Positions 1-5,045 of a stretch of DNA of 5,738 bases are shown here, piece by piece; position 1 is the first letter of the stretch; each line of letters opens with the position of its first letter. The notes beneath the pieces are model-generated. The model worked only from the letters and a program-made list of their open reading frames with translations. It did not search any database and was not told the DNA's origin. A program made the translations under genes and the position numbers. This stretch comes from Granulosicoccaceae bacterium (GTDB lineage Bacteria > Pseudomonadota > Gammaproteobacteria > Granulosicoccales > Granulosicoccaceae), in contig JALZUX010000422.1 of assembly GCA_023301405.1 (NCBI GenBank), forward strand, positions 1-5,738, given 5' to 3'.

Positions 1-3
1 GAC

Positions 4-59
4 GTTTACATCCTAGCGGTGATTGAATACCCATCTCGCTATGATTCAATGATGTACAC
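4..59. repeat. Imperfect hairpin at the left edge, possible structured leader
   Basis: Two nested inverted repeats share one axis. TACATC (7-12) pairs with GATGTA (51-56), and ATTGAAT (22-28) pairs with ATTCAAT (44-50). The right-hand arms are contiguous, while the left-hand arms are separated by a 9-base bulge (13-21). GT at 4-5 can also pair with AC at 58-59, and the terminal loop is 29-43. It lies just before a Shine-Dalgarno at 67-73, so it could be a 5' leader structure, an operator, or the remains of an upstream terminator. No run of T follows it, which argues against an intrinsic terminator. It matches no riboswitch I recognise. Confidence 0.3.
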
Positions 60-79
60 AGACCTTTAGGAGATTCCTG

Positions 80-262
80 ATGCGAGCAATCATCTCGATA
101 CTCTCTGTGACTCAGTATCCGTCGACAGCCACATTTTCACACATCTTGGCTCGAGGTCTACATGCCGTGAAAAGCAGATTCTGGGTAAAATGGAGAATAA
201 ACGCAGCATCACCCCACTTAATACCTATCGGAAAGATAGTACCCGCTATCGACTACATTTGA
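80..262 (+). CDS. Doubtful small ORF with good ribosome binding site, unknown function
   Basis: A 60-codon ORF starts at ATG 80, six bases after the Shine-Dalgarno-like TAGGAGA at 67-73. That start signal is as good as that of the large gene downstream. The product (beginning MRAIISILSV, ending VPAIDYI) is basic, shows no domain I recognise, and has only a short hydrophobic N-terminus that is not a convincing signal peptide. A TATGAT at 40-45 could act as a -10 box but has no good -35 partner. It may be a real small protein, the frameshifted start of a decayed gene, or chance. Nothing beyond the start signal supports translation. Confidence 0.2.
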   Translation: MRAIISILSVTQYPSTATFSHILARGLHAVKSRFWVKWRINAASPHLIPIGKIVPAIDYI

Positions 263-464
263 TGCGGTAATCCGGTTCAGCAGGTTGCTACTTTGTGGTT
301 CTAACAATGGCTTAGTCAAGCCAAGGTTTTTAACGTTGGGAGATTAAGAAACTCAATTAGTTTTCGAGGTCTGCCCAACTTAAACCTCATAGATTTACAA
401 TCGAAGCGTGAGCGTCATCCTGTTGAATAGGAAACAGCAAAGCGTAAAACTTAGCAATACCATT
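263..464. other. Gene-free upstream region of the outer-membrane protein gene
   Basis: No ORF of note lies here on either strand. A 6-bp stem, TGGCTT (308-313) with AAGCCA (318-323) and loop AGTC, is followed by AAGG and then five T (327-331). This could be a weak rho-independent terminator for transcription entering from the left, but the stem is short and the T run is displaced. The rest is AT-richer sequence likely to carry the promoter of the gene at 475. Confidence 0.4.
371..401 (+). promoter_or_regulatory. Candidate sigma-70 promoter for the Omp85 gene
   Basis: TACAAT at 396-401 matches the -10 consensus TATAAT at five of six bases. The best -35 candidate is CTGCCC at 371-376, a weak match at a long 19-base spacing. 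Transcription would start near 408 and leave a leader of roughly 65 bases before GTG 475. The -35 is poor, so the site may need an activator or may not be the real promoter. Confidence 0.22.
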
Positions 465-469
465 AGGAG
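465..469 (+). promoter_or_regulatory. Shine-Dalgarno AGGAG that fixes the GTG start at 475
   Basis: AGGAG lies five bases before GTG 475, an ideal spacing. The next in-frame ATG (496) is 26 bases away from it and has no site of its own. This favours the non-ATG start. Confidence 0.7.
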
Positions 470-474
470 TATTT

Positions 475-3066
475 GTGCATAAATCTGTCACCAAAATGAA
501 AAGGTGCAAGGAATCCGAAAGAGCTGTCCGGCAAGGTATCGGGGTACCGAAGTTGCTTGTTGGCCTCATGGCACTACTGTGCACCAGCGGGCCTGTGCTT
601 GCTGCGGAAACCCGCACAATTGTCGCTGACCCCACATTGGGTGCCGGACCGATACATCGCTGGCTGCTTGGGGCCGACTATCGCGATCTCTGGGCAACCC
701 CCGCTGAGATTGAAGTACTTGACTTCAGCACTGAAGCTGGTGGGCTCGAGCCGTTGTTTCGAGTGGGAGGCGCTCAGACCTTTGGACTCGCATTAAAAGG
801 TGCCGACGGCAAGAGCTACACGTTTCGCAGCTTGGTAAAGAACCAGGATCAAAACCTACACGAATCCCTAAGAGGCTACGCGGTAGGCAAGATTTTCCAG
901 GATCAACAGGCCTCGCTGCATCCAGCAGCCACCAGTATGGTTCCACCGCTGGCTGAGGCAGCAGGAGTCTTTTACAATACCCCTCGATTGGTTGTATTGC
1001 CTGATGATCCAGCTCTTGGCGAATTTCGTGAGCTATTCGCGGGCCGGCTTGGCACGATAGAAGAATTTCCAACACCCGCCGCTGACGGCTACGCTGGCTA
1101 TTTCGGCGCCACTGAAATCATCAAATCATTCGATATCGTGCCGCAAATACTTGCCAGTCCAAGTAATAGAATAGACGCTCGTGCTCTGTTGCGGCTTCGC
1201 TTGTTTGACTTTTACCTGGGTGACTGGGATCGCCACGCTAACAACCACCGATGGGCAAAGATCCCCGGCAAACCAGATTGGCAGCCCATTCCAGAAGATC
1301 GTGATCAGGCCTTTGTTGATTTTCAAGGCTTATTGCCTGCGTTGGCCCGTCCGTTTGAGCCACGCCTACTTAGATTCAAAGGGGACTACCCGAGCAGCCT
1401 GGGGCTTACCAGTCAGGGCTGGCCGATCCATCGATGGTATTTAGCTGAACTTGATCGGGACGTCTGGATCGAAATTGCCAACGACCTACGTGACCGAATC
1501 ACAGACGAAGCAATCGATGAAGCTGTAAGCCTGATGCCCGAGGCTTATGTTGAGCTAAGTGCTGCCAAACTTGCAAGGATCCTGAAAGAACGGCGCGACA
1601 ACATACCCAAAATCGCTGAACGCATCTATCGCTATACCACAGCAGAAGTTGACGTTCAGGCAACAGAGCAAGCCGAACGTATCGATCTGCGTGACCTTGG
1701 AGAGGGACAACTTGAGCTAACCATGGCCCTGGCCACTGGCGAAGCCCCCTACTTCAAGCGTGTATTTAACGCAGACGATACAAAATCACTGCGAGTTTAC
1801 CTTCGTGGTGGTCGAGACACGCTGGTGTGTCATGACCTGAACGGCGGCTCAATCAAAATAGACATTATAGGCGACAGTGCCGACGACACTCTGCAAGACT
1901 GCAAACGCGCAAACCTTCGCGTTACTGAAGCAGCAGAAATCGAGGAGCGCAAGACCAAGCTGCGTATCTCGCCAAGTCCATTGGAAAAAGTAGGCTTACC
2001 AAGCCTAAACGTGCCTCCCGAGTCCGACCGACCGCAAGACTGGCGCTCTAACATTACGCCAAACTACATCGTTCGTGCAAACTCGGACGACGGATTAGTA
2101 TTAGGCGGTGGAGCCACCTTAACCAGATATGAATTTGGTAAAAACCCATTTGGCCAACGCCACACGCTTACTGGCGGAGTATCTGTAACACGTGGTGAAT
2201 TTGAAGCCGCCTATGCAGGTGTATATCAACTTTGGGATCCCAAGCTTCGGTTGTCATTTGATGCCAGCTATTCCAGCATTACACAAGCCGATTTTTTTGG
2301 TTTTGGCAACGATACTTCTGATGACGGTGATAGTGATTTGTTTGAAACCGAACAGATTCGCTCTACTATAACGCCGGGTCTGAACTATATCCTGACGCCC
2401 AAACTCCACTTTTTCTCTGGAGCCGGATTCAACTATAGCTCACTCGAAGACGACGAAGACACGCTGCTTACCAACGAGGCACCGCTTGGTGTCGGCGACT
2501 TCGGCTGGCTCAGCCTGTTTGGCGGCATTGACTACGATACCCGCGATCGCACCGTGCTCAACGCCCCTGGCCTGCACATTCGCCTCAAGGGCAGCCACTC
2601 TCCTTCAGTCTGGGATGCCGATGGGTCTTTCACCTCTGTTGATGGTGAGATATCAGGATTCTATGAAGTGGGATCACGCTCTCTGCTGGCGTTAAGAGCC
2701 GGTGGCAGACATGTCGCAGGGTCATTTCCATTCCAGGAAGCCGCTTATATCGGTGGCGCTGCAAATGTTCGTGGATTCGATCGCAATCGATTTGCCGGTG
2801 ATGCTTCTGCATTCGGCAACGTCGAGTTAAGGCACACACTGGGCGAAGCTTCTGCTTACGTGGCAAGAGCCGAATATGGACTGTTTGCCTTTGTTGATTT
2901 CGGGCGAGTATTCCTGGATGAAGAAGACGACCAAGACGACCTTCATACCTCCGGCGGTGGTGGTCTTTCGATCGCAGGTCTGGATCGGAGTTTTCTGGTG
3001 TCACTAGGTATTGCAGTGAGTGACGAAAAAACCTCAGGTGTCTTCAGTGCTGGCTTCAGCTTTTAA
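475..3066 (+). CDS. Omp85 (BamA/TamA) family outer-membrane protein with N-terminal kinase-like domain
   Basis: An 863-residue protein with a GTG start chosen from the AGGAG at 465-469. Residues 1-43 are a long signal peptide: a basic n-region, a hydrophobic stretch from about 26 to 36, and likely cleavage after VLA43. Residues about 90-390 resemble an atypical kinase fold. They contain a glycine-rich strand pair (VGGAQTF 97-103; YTFRSLVK 115-122), a conserved-looking helix (QDQQASLHP 142-150, then VPPLAEAAGV), a hinge-like GTIEEFP (193-199), the catalytic-loop-like GDWDRHANN (249-257), the metal-site-like EDRDQAF (274-280) and a helical C-lobe. Residues about 400-480 are a beta-rich linker with two cysteines (C452, C476). 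From about 530 comes the barrel: NSDDGLVLGGG (536-546), FFGFGND (607-613), the Omp85 loop-6 motif VRGF (765-768) and terminal F863. I see no POTRA repeat and no metallophosphoesterase motif. The barrel assignment is secure. Kinase homology is inferred from motifs, and activity and substrate are unknown. It may be a transporter, an enzyme anchor or both. It appears monocistronic. Confidence 0.9.
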   Translation: MHKSVTKMKRCKESERAVRQGIGVPKLLVGLMALLCTSGPVLAAETRTIVADPTLGAGPIHRWLLGADYRDLWATPAEIEVLDFSTEAGGLEPLFRVGGAQTFGLALKGADGKSYTFRSLVKNQDQNLHESLRGYAVGKIFQDQQASLHPAATSMVPPLAEAAGVFYNTPRLVVLPDDPALGEFRELFAGRLGTIEEFPTPAADGYAGYFGATEIIKSFDIVPQILASPSNRIDARALLRLRLFDFYLGDWDRHANNHRWAKIPGKPDWQPIPEDRDQAFVDFQGLLPALARPFEPRLLRFKGDYPSSLGLTSQGWPIHRWYLAELDRDVWIEIANDLRDRITDEAIDEAVSLMPEAYVELSAAKLARILKERRDNIPKIAERIYRYTTAEVDVQATEQAERIDLRDLGEGQLELTMALATGEAPYFKRVFNADDTKSLRVYLRGGRDTLVCHDLNGGSIKIDIIGDSADDTLQDCKRANLRVTEAAEIEERKTKLRISPSPLEKVGLPSLNVPPESDRPQDWRSNITPNYIVRANSDDGLVLGGGATLTRYEFGKNPFGQRHTLTGGVSVTRGEFEAAYAGVYQLWDPKLRLSFDASYSSITQADFFGFGNDTSDDGDSDLFETEQIRSTITPGLNYILTPKLHFFSGAGFNYSSLEDDEDTLLTNEAPLGVGDFGWLSLFGGIDYDTRDRTVLNAPGLHIRLKGSHSPSVWDADGSFTSVDGEISGFYEVGSRSLLALRAGGRHVAGSFPFQEAAYIGGAANVRGFDRNRFAGDASAFGNVELRHTLGEASAYVARAEYGLFAFVDFGRVFLDEEDDQDDLHTSGGGGLSIAGLDRSFLVSLGIAVSDEKTSGVFSAGFSF

Positions 3067-3300
3067 GACATACATAAAATAAAAGCATGTGACCGCTAAA
3101 GGTCTCAAGGAGCGATAGCGCGTACACACACAATTAGGTATGTGGCGCGCTATCACCCTACTCGCAAACGCAACAATTTGTTCCGTGCGATCAGTTATCC
3201 GTTCGCCATAATTGCTGCAACAGAGCAAATCACCACAGTCGTTCAGCTTGTAACAAAAACTAGCAACAACCACTGCGGCTTAAAACCGAATACAAAACGA
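3067..3300. other. Long 3' untranslated stretch between the Omp85 stop and the terminator
   Basis: There are 234 bases between the TAA at 3064-3066 and the terminator arms. No credible gene is present. Open frames here are short, start at GTG or other weak codons, lack a Shine-Dalgarno and read into the terminator. The only marked structure is the inverted repeat at 3114-3154. Such a long 3' UTR could be the source of a small RNA ending at the strong terminator, but no promoter for one stands out. Confidence 0.4.
3114..3154. repeat. Strong GC-rich inverted repeat in the 3' UTR
   Basis: GATAGCGCG (3114-3122) and CGCGCTATC (3146-3154) are perfect 9-bp inverted arms. Pairing can continue inward with a T-G wobble (3123 with 3145), a bulged A at 3124, and CACA (3125-3128) with TGTG (3141-3144), giving about 14 pairs around a 12-base loop. 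No T tract follows on either strand, so it is not a typical intrinsic terminator. An RNA-stabilising hairpin, a processing site or an operator are the alternatives. Confidence 0.55.
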
Positions 3301-3333
3301 AAAAAGGCACAACCTAAGTTGTGCCTTTTTTTT
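3301..3333. terminator. Bidirectional rho-independent terminator between convergent genes
   Basis: GGCACAAC (3306-3313) and GTTGTGCC (3318-3325) form a perfect 8-bp stem with the loop CTAA. The stem is flanked by six A (3300-3305) on the left and eight T (3326-3333) on the right. Read on the plus strand it ends the transcript of the Omp85 gene. Read on the minus strand it has a six-T tail and can end the PAP2 transcript. This is the clearest non-coding element in the window. Confidence 0.92.
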
Positions 3334-3356
3334 GCCTGACTGCTCGTCTATATGAT

Positions 3357-3375
3357 ACTCGGGGGGGGAACGAGT
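3357..3375. repeat. G8 homopolymer inside a small hairpin
   Basis: Eight consecutive G (3361-3368) sit in a potential hairpin whose arms are ACTCG (3357-3361) and CGAGT (3371-3375). It lies between the bidirectional terminator and the 3' end of the PAP2 gene, outside any coding region. Tracts of this kind are prone to slippage, but here no reading frame or obvious promoter depends on its length. Confidence 0.5.
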
Positions 3376-3398
3376 TAATTGTAAGAATGTCTATGTTT

Positions 3399-3469
3399 AT
3401 AGTTTCAACGTGTATTCACGCGCCATTGTTAAAAGAGCAGTGTATCTATTAACCATCAGATGAAACTAT
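3399..3469. repeat. 71-base element bounded by perfect 9-bp inverted repeats
   Basis: ATAGTTTCA (3399-3407) and TGAAACTAT (3461-3469) are perfect inverted repeats. Inside are a small hairpin, CGTG (3409-3412) with CACG (3417-3420) around TATT, and a second possible pairing, GTTAA (3428-3432) with TTAAC (3449-3453). Together they could fold as a three-way junction. The element would be transcribed as part of the PAP2 3' UTR on the minus strand. It could be a structured RNA, a very small mobile-element remnant or coincidence. I saw no second copy in the window. Confidence 0.3.
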
Positions 3470-3489
3470 TCTAAGACCCCATCATGCTG

Positions 3490-3507
3490 CTGATCAAACC
3501 TGATCAG
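3490..3507. repeat. Small hairpin just downstream of the PAP2 stop
   Basis: CTGATCA (3490-3496) and TGATCAG (3501-3507) form a perfect 7-bp stem with the loop AACC. It lies about 30 bases past the PAP2 stop on the minus strand. It lacks a T tail, so it may protect the mRNA 3' end or weakly attenuate transcription ahead of the main terminator at 3301-3333. Confidence 0.35.
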
Positions 3508-3537
3508 GACCAGCCATTGGACACCTGACATATTACC

Positions 3538-4317
3538 TTAGAACGTGTGACCCACTCTTATCAGAAGGCCCTGTCGGCTGGCTTCGACAGCAATTGGCGG
3601 CACAGCAGATTCGCCTTCCGTCACAATTGATTTGTAGAACGTTTTCACAGCGAAATTGCTTAACGCCGCAGAAACAAGAACATCAACCGGAAAGTGCTCC
3701 TGAGCTTCAACTCGCGCCCAGGCTACAGCAGCTGCACTGCCTAGTGCTCCCACTTTGATTGATTTTCGCAGCCATGGTTTTTCAACATAGCCATTTAAAT
3801 TTTGCTCTATCAATATTGCTGAAGAAAAGGCACCGCTCGAATGCCCTGACGGGAAGCTTTTGTCATCTCTGTCATTGGGCCGACGACGTTGAACGGTTCT
3901 TTTTCCAGCTCCAACAATACCAGCCACTGTGCCAAAAGCCAGCGCATTTGCCGCAACACGGCGCGTTGGAAATACTTGGTCAGGAGATGAGCTTGGCGTA
4001 AGAATGCTAGAGATAGCCATGCCGGCCACCAGTGCATTTCTTAGATCATCACTGGTGCGCCGGGCACTATTCTGACTGCCAAAAACCGGCGTGTTGTCTG
4101 AAGCCCACTCTGAAAGTGTTTCGTCTGACCCGGTCACAAGAAGCACAGCAGCCGCCGTTAACGGTATCCAGGTTGCCGGCTCGCGGGCCGATTCTGCTGC
4201 GATACCAACAATTCGTTCCATTGGGGGCATTGTAGATCTGATACTTCCGCAACCAGTTATCATGGTTAGGACTATTGCCATACCAGGCAAAACCAGAAAC
4301 AACGACGATCGCTTCAT
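3538..4317 (-). CDS. PAP2-superfamily phosphatase, outer-membrane-type lipoprotein
   Basis: A 259-residue protein. Its N-terminus is a lipoprotein signal peptide: a basic MKR start, a hydrophobic core, and the lipobox ITGC with lipidated Cys23. The residue after it is Gly, not Asp, so by the Lol rule outer-membrane sorting is expected. All three PAP2 (type 2 phosphatidic acid phosphatase) motifs are present: K139-x6-R146-P147, FPSGH (155-159), and R202-x5-H208-x3-D212. H208 is the expected nucleophile and H159 the acid/base. The Ser that often precedes the motif-3 Arg is Ala201. Family members remove phosphate from lipid phosphates, undecaprenyl pyrophosphate or small phosphoesters. The substrate cannot be told here. 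Several short hydrophobic helices are present (about 51-61, 122-138, 189-201, 212-224), but it does not look like a six-span inner-membrane PAP2 enzyme. The ATG start is preceded by GGTGAT. It converges on the Omp85 gene, with which it shares a terminator. Confidence 0.9.
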   Translation of the reverse strand: MKRSSLFLVLPGMAIVLTMITGCGSIRSTMPPMERIVGIAAESAREPATWIPLTAAAVLLVTGSDETLSEWASDNTPVFGSQNSARRTSDDLRNALVAGMAISSILTPSSSPDQVFPTRRVAANALAFGTVAGIVGAGKRTVQRRRPNDRDDKSFPSGHSSGAFSSAILIEQNLNGYVEKPWLRKSIKVGALGSAAAVAWARVEAQEHFPVDVLVSAALSNFAVKTFYKSIVTEGESAVPPIAVEASRQGLLIRVGHTF

Positions 4318-4400
4318 AAATTATCACCAAGGTTACATTCAACGATAATAAATCCCCTTTGTAGTGATTGGTTATCTGGTGCCAAGTTCATTGCTTTCAT
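4314..4400 (-). CDS. Possible 28-residue leader peptide overlapping the PAP2 start
   Basis: On the minus strand an ATG at 4400-4398 is preceded by AAAAGG at a four-base spacing. It opens a frame of 28 codons (MKAMNLAPDN... ending LGDNL). Its TGA stop overlaps the PAP2 start codon as ATGA, the classical arrangement for translational coupling. An in-frame TAA lies four codons upstream, so the frame cannot extend further. The peptide is not hydrophobic and resembles nothing I know. If real, it must be transcribed from a promoter upstream of 4400, which conflicts with the promoter candidate at 4358-4385. It could easily be chance. Confidence 0.2.
   Translation of the reverse strand: MKAMNLAPDNQSLQRGFIIVECNLGDNL
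4323..4328 (-). promoter_or_regulatory. Ribosome binding site GGTGAT of the PAP2 gene
   Basis: On the minus strand GGTGAT is complementary to the anti-Shine-Dalgarno and lies five bases before ATG 4317. This supports the start that places the lipobox cysteine at residue 23. Confidence 0.5.
4358..4385 (-). promoter_or_regulatory. Candidate sigma-70 promoter of the PAP2 gene
   Basis: On the minus strand TTGGCA (complement of 4380-4385) matches the -35 consensus at five of six bases. TACAAA (complement of 4358-4363) matches the -10 consensus at four of six, with a 16-base spacer. Transcription would start near 4350 and leave a leader of about 33 bases. It falls inside the possible leader ORF at 4314-4400, so at most one of the two interpretations is likely to be right. 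Confidence 0.3.
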
Positions 4401-4477
4401 TTTACCTTTTTACTCGTTGATGAATGCTATTTACTGCAGATTATTTTATTGGAATTGTACAACTGTGTTCATGCCTA

Positions 4478-4490
4478 TTGTTAATAACAA
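4478..4490. promoter_or_regulatory. Operator-like palindrome TTGTTA-A-TAACAA upstream of PAP2
   Basis: TTGTTA (4478-4483) and TAACAA (4485-4490) are perfect inverted half-sites around a single A, about 160 bases upstream of the PAP2 start. A second palindrome, TTGTACAA (4455-4462), lies 15 bases away. Both resemble dimeric-repressor sites in form, but the sequence is AT-rich and no regulator gene is adjacent, so chance is not excluded. Confidence 0.25.
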
Positions 4491-4516
4491 GCAAATCTAT
4501 AGGGCTAAAATATTTA

Positions 4517-4528
4517 CTGTATTTACAG
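4517..4528. repeat. Short palindrome CTGTA-TT-TACAG
   Basis: CTGTA (4517-4521) and TACAG (4524-4528) are perfect 5-bp inverted repeats around TT. They form the third palindrome of a cluster in 4455-4528. The spacing is too short for a LexA box of the enteric type. It may be a regulator site for the PAP2 gene or chance. Confidence 0.2.
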
Positions 4529-4552
4529 GCTGAACAACTTGCTCTGGCCAGT

Positions 4553-4585
4553 ACTCACACTGACGGGCGCACCCGTTTGTTGAGT
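4553..4585. repeat. Two-step hairpin in the gene-poor region
   Basis: ACGGG (4563-4567) pairs with CCCGT (4572-4576) around the loop CGCA. Outside an internal loop, ACTCA (4553-4557) pairs with TGAGT (4581-4585). No T tract follows on either strand, so it is not a standard terminator. It is the most GC-rich structure in this AT-rich stretch. Confidence 0.35.
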
Positions 4586-4979
4586 GTTGAAAAGTAACCA
4601 ATTTTCGCCAATGGGCTGCTTTATTGAAGCTACCGGGCCGGAAGCCAGTGCAACAAACTTCACACCGAGCAACCATCGTCGCCGCTGCAGAGACCAGCCT
4701 ATTAACAGTTAACTCTGCTTCTGTTTTTTCTGTGGCTTACGCCCCTACTTCCCGTCTAGCCACATTCACAAACTTTAGCGTATAGTTTGCCTTCGTCATC
4801 TGCCTATCCGAACATCATAACGTAAGCCTACTCTAAGGGCCATTAGTGCATAAAGCTCGCCACTGACTTTCCTGCATAACCGACAGTACTAGATCGATGT
4901 CAAGAGCCTATGCTGAAGAACCTTAAGCAGTTCAAAACCGTTTGCGGATACACTAGGCAAGGTTGGAGATGCTGCTAAC

Positions 4980-5045
4980 AAGCAAACTTTAACAGCGGCT
5001 CAAGCATTCATTATCTTAGTAAGCAAAACTTAAGAGCAGCTTAAG
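4980..5045. repeat. Imperfect 25-base direct repeat, two copies
   Basis: The segments 4980-5004 and 5021-5045 agree at 20 of 25 positions when aligned without gaps (both begin AAGCAAA and end AAG). They are separated by 16 bases. The second copy contains CTTAAG twice (5029-5034 and 5040-5045), which folds as a 6-bp hairpin with a 5-base loop. Read on the minus strand, that hairpin is followed by TTTT, making it a weak terminator candidate for the gene ending at 5192. Confidence 0.35.

Noticed and set aside
190..270. A 26-residue plus-strand ORF beginning MENKRS
   Set aside because: It has only a weak upstream GGGT, is very short, and overlaps the better-initiated frame at 80-262. No independent support.
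571..585. A possible lipobox (ALLC, Cys36) in the Omp85-family protein
   Set aside because: The -1 residue is Leu, where Gly, Ala or Ser is required. A normal signal-peptidase I site (VLA43) follows, and barrel proteins are not lipoproteins.
3142..3339. A 65-codon plus-strand ORF in the 3' UTR of the Omp85 gene
   Set aside because: It starts with GTG inside the right part of a hairpin, has no Shine-Dalgarno, and its last codons are the terminator stem and T run.
4517..4528. A LexA/SOS box, from CTGTA and TACAG
   Set aside because: Only six bases separate CTG and CAG here, whereas the enteric-type LexA box has ten. No SOS gene is next to it.
4687..4729. A plus-strand terminator: GCAGAG with CTCTGC followed by six T
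   Set aside because: The stem is 6 bp with a 20-base loop and the T run starts five bases after it. There is no plus-strand gene upstream for it to serve.
4980..5045. An integron attC site or CRISPR repeats, suggested by the two similar 25-base units
   Set aside because: There are only two copies, with five mismatches and a 16-base spacer. No attC core-site pattern, integrase or cas gene is visible.
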